Positions 6,121-7,029 of a DNA stretch of 7,029 nucleotides are shown piece by piece. This DNA comes from DASVEE01 sp036399695 (GTDB lineage Bacteria > Acidobacteriota > Thermoanaerobaculia > Gp7-AA8): assembly GCA_036399695.1 (NCBI GenBank), contig DASWMP010000178.1, positions 1 to 7,029 of the forward strand, written 5' to 3'. A program made the translations under genes and the position numbers. Position 1 is the first letter of the stretch, and each line of letters starts with the position of its first letter. The notes beneath the pieces were generated by a model. The model ran no database searches. It was not told the origin of the DNA and saw only the letters and a program-made list of their open reading frames with translations.

Positions 6121-6951
6121 CTACTTCCAGAGAGCCGACTGCCGCGTGATCTCGGCGGCGAAATCCTTCTGCGCGTCCGTGGCTTTGGCCACGGCCTGCT
6201 GGGCCGTCGCCCTGGCGGCGGCGATGTCGCCGGCCTTCTGCTGGACGCGGGCCTTGAGCCAGAGGTTGGCGGTGTTCTGGTTCACGGCCAGCGACTGGTC
6301 GAGCCACTGGTTGATCTCGGCGGGGGTGGCTGCGTTGTTCTCGAAGGCGAAGTTGGCGGCCATGTAGGACATGCGCCAGTCCGGCTTCATGGCGTTGCGG
6401 AACTGCGCGAGGGTGCGGGCGGTCGTGTCGGTGTTGATCGTCACCGGGACGGCGATCTTCTCCCAGCGGATGGCCAGCTTGGCCGTGTCCGTCGTCAGTT
6501 CGGGGAACTCGAACGTCAGCCACTCGGCATGCGGGGCCGGCACCGGCTTGACGTTCACGCGCAGCGTGTCCTTGGTGGGATCGTAGGAGTAGCTGCCCCA
6601 CTGGTCGGCGACGCTGTTGAAGATCACGGTCCACTCGGCCGGGCCGGGGATCGTGTGCAGGCTGTACGTGCCCTTGGCGAGCTTCTGCCCTTCGATCGTG
6701 ACGTCGTCGCTGAACGAGATCGTGGTGGCCTCGTTGGCGCCGGTGCGCCAGACCTGGCCGTACGGCACCAGGCTGCCCCAGACGGCGCGGCCTTTCACGC
6801 CGGGACGGCTGTACTTGACGGTGACGTCGGTCGTGCCGACGGTCTGGGTGATGGTCGTCGACGGACTCGGGCGGGGGGTGCGGACCTGCTGCTGGGAAAA
6901 AGCCGCGGTCGCGGTGAGAAGACACATGGCAATGAGAAGGGATTTACGCAT
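6121..6951 (-). CDS. Exported DUF2911 domain protein with helical repeat tail
   Basis: This 276-aa protein begins with a signal peptide (MRK, a hydrophobic core, likely cleavage after AFS at 17-19), so it should be periplasmic or surface-exposed. Cys10 is within the hydrophobic core and does not fit a lipobox. Residues about 25-170 match DUF2911 as I know the family: PRPSPSTTITQTVG (26-39), VKYSRPGVKGRAVWG (45-59), VPYGQVWRTGANEATTISF (62-80), then GTYSLHTIPG (94-103) and WGSYSYDP (118-125). Residues about 190-276 are Ala-rich helices with TPR-like spacing (NLWLKARVQQKAGDIAAA at 229-246). DUF2911 has no established biochemical function. A strong Shine-Dalgarno fixes the ATG at 6951. It converges on the symporter and appears monocistronic within the window; upstream continuation cannot be judged. 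Confidence 0.93.
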   Translation of the reverse strand: MRKSLLIAMCLLTATAAFSQQQVRTPRPSPSTTITQTVGTTDVTVKYSRPGVKGRAVWGSLVPYGQVWRTGANEATTISFSDDVTIEGQKLAKGTYSLHTIPGPAEWTVIFNSVADQWGSYSYDPTKDTLRVNVKPVPAPHAEWLTFEFPELTTDTAKLAIRWEKIAVPVTINTDTTARTLAQFRNAMKPDWRMSYMAANFAFENNAATPAEINQWLDQSLAVNQNTANLWLKARVQQKAGDIAAARATAQQAVAKATDAQKDFAAEITRQSALWK

Positions 6952-6958
6952 CGGGAAA

Positions 6959-6964
6959 ACCTCC
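6959..6964 (-). promoter_or_regulatory. Shine-Dalgarno of the DUF2911 gene
   Basis: Read on the minus strand this is GGAGGT; the core GGAGG ends 8 nt before the ATG at 6951-6949. It is the only strong ribosome-binding site in the window; the other genes start without an obvious one. It confirms the chosen start, which also begins a good signal peptide. Confidence 0.85.
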
Positions 6965-6975
6965 GTTGAGTGTTA

Positions 6976-7003
6976 GTTGGCGGTTGGCAGTTGGCGGTTG
7001 GCA
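6976..7003. repeat. Four tandem GTTGGC(G/A) heptamers
   Basis: Units GTTGGCG, GTTGGCA, GTTGGCG and GTTGGCA lie end to end, so the array can also be read as two copies of a 14-bp repeat. It begins 11 bp beyond the DUF2911 Shine-Dalgarno, in its upstream leader or promoter zone. No clear promoter hexamers are seen between it and the window end. The window stops at 7029, so an inverted partner arm, as seen for the AACGCAG heptamers, could lie just outside. Confidence 0.85.
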
Positions 7004-7029
7004 GAAGGGGCTGGCGGAAGAGCAAGAGG

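Overview
The window is GC-rich bacterial DNA with strong G/C preference at codon third positions. It holds four full-length protein genes, one very small gene that is easy to miss, and unusually repeat-rich gaps between them. The gene content (a large secreted PIG-L deacetylase, a long-loop SSS symporter, a DUF2911 protein) and the style of the repeats fit an Acidobacteriota-like organism, perhaps Vicinamibacteria. Gemmatimonadota or a similar phylum is possible. No rRNA or other phylogenetic marker is present, so this is inference.

Layout. Positions 1-113 hold a 42-bp tandem repeat in which GCTTTCG recurs exactly every 21 bp. Next, on the minus strand, is a flavoprotein of the HI0933/YhiN family (132-1346). 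A 206-bp divergent gap follows, mostly filled by a 132-bp imperfect palindrome with 56-bp arms made of GGGAC-type nonamers. On the plus strand come a secreted, multidomain PIG-L/LmbE-type deacetylase (1553-4054), a gap with a perfect 25-bp inverted repeat of AACGCAG heptamers, a 38-codon single-span membrane protein (4177-4293) and an SSS symporter (4290-5981). The last two overlap by ATGA. A second nonamer array (5974-6111) forms a long hairpin in the convergent gap before a minus-strand exported DUF2911 protein (6121-6951). Upstream of that gene lies a third heptamer family, GTTGGC(G/A), in four tandem copies.

How the genes may work together. The PIG-L protein has a signal peptide and would act outside the cytoplasm; the symporter would import a small organic solute. 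Same-strand order suggests, but does not prove, a process-then-import module: amide hydrolysis of an N-acylated substrate outside, uptake of the product inside. The 38-aa protein is probably an accessory subunit of the symporter, because it is translationally coupled to it and is a bare transmembrane helix. The flavoprotein and the DUF2911 protein are oppositely oriented and probably independent.

The two most notable points are the uncalled 38-aa coupled membrane protein and the fact that every gap in the window carries its own short-period repeat, three of them arranged as or containing inverted repeats. The latter resembles, in style only, the heptanucleotide STRR repeats of cyanobacteria.
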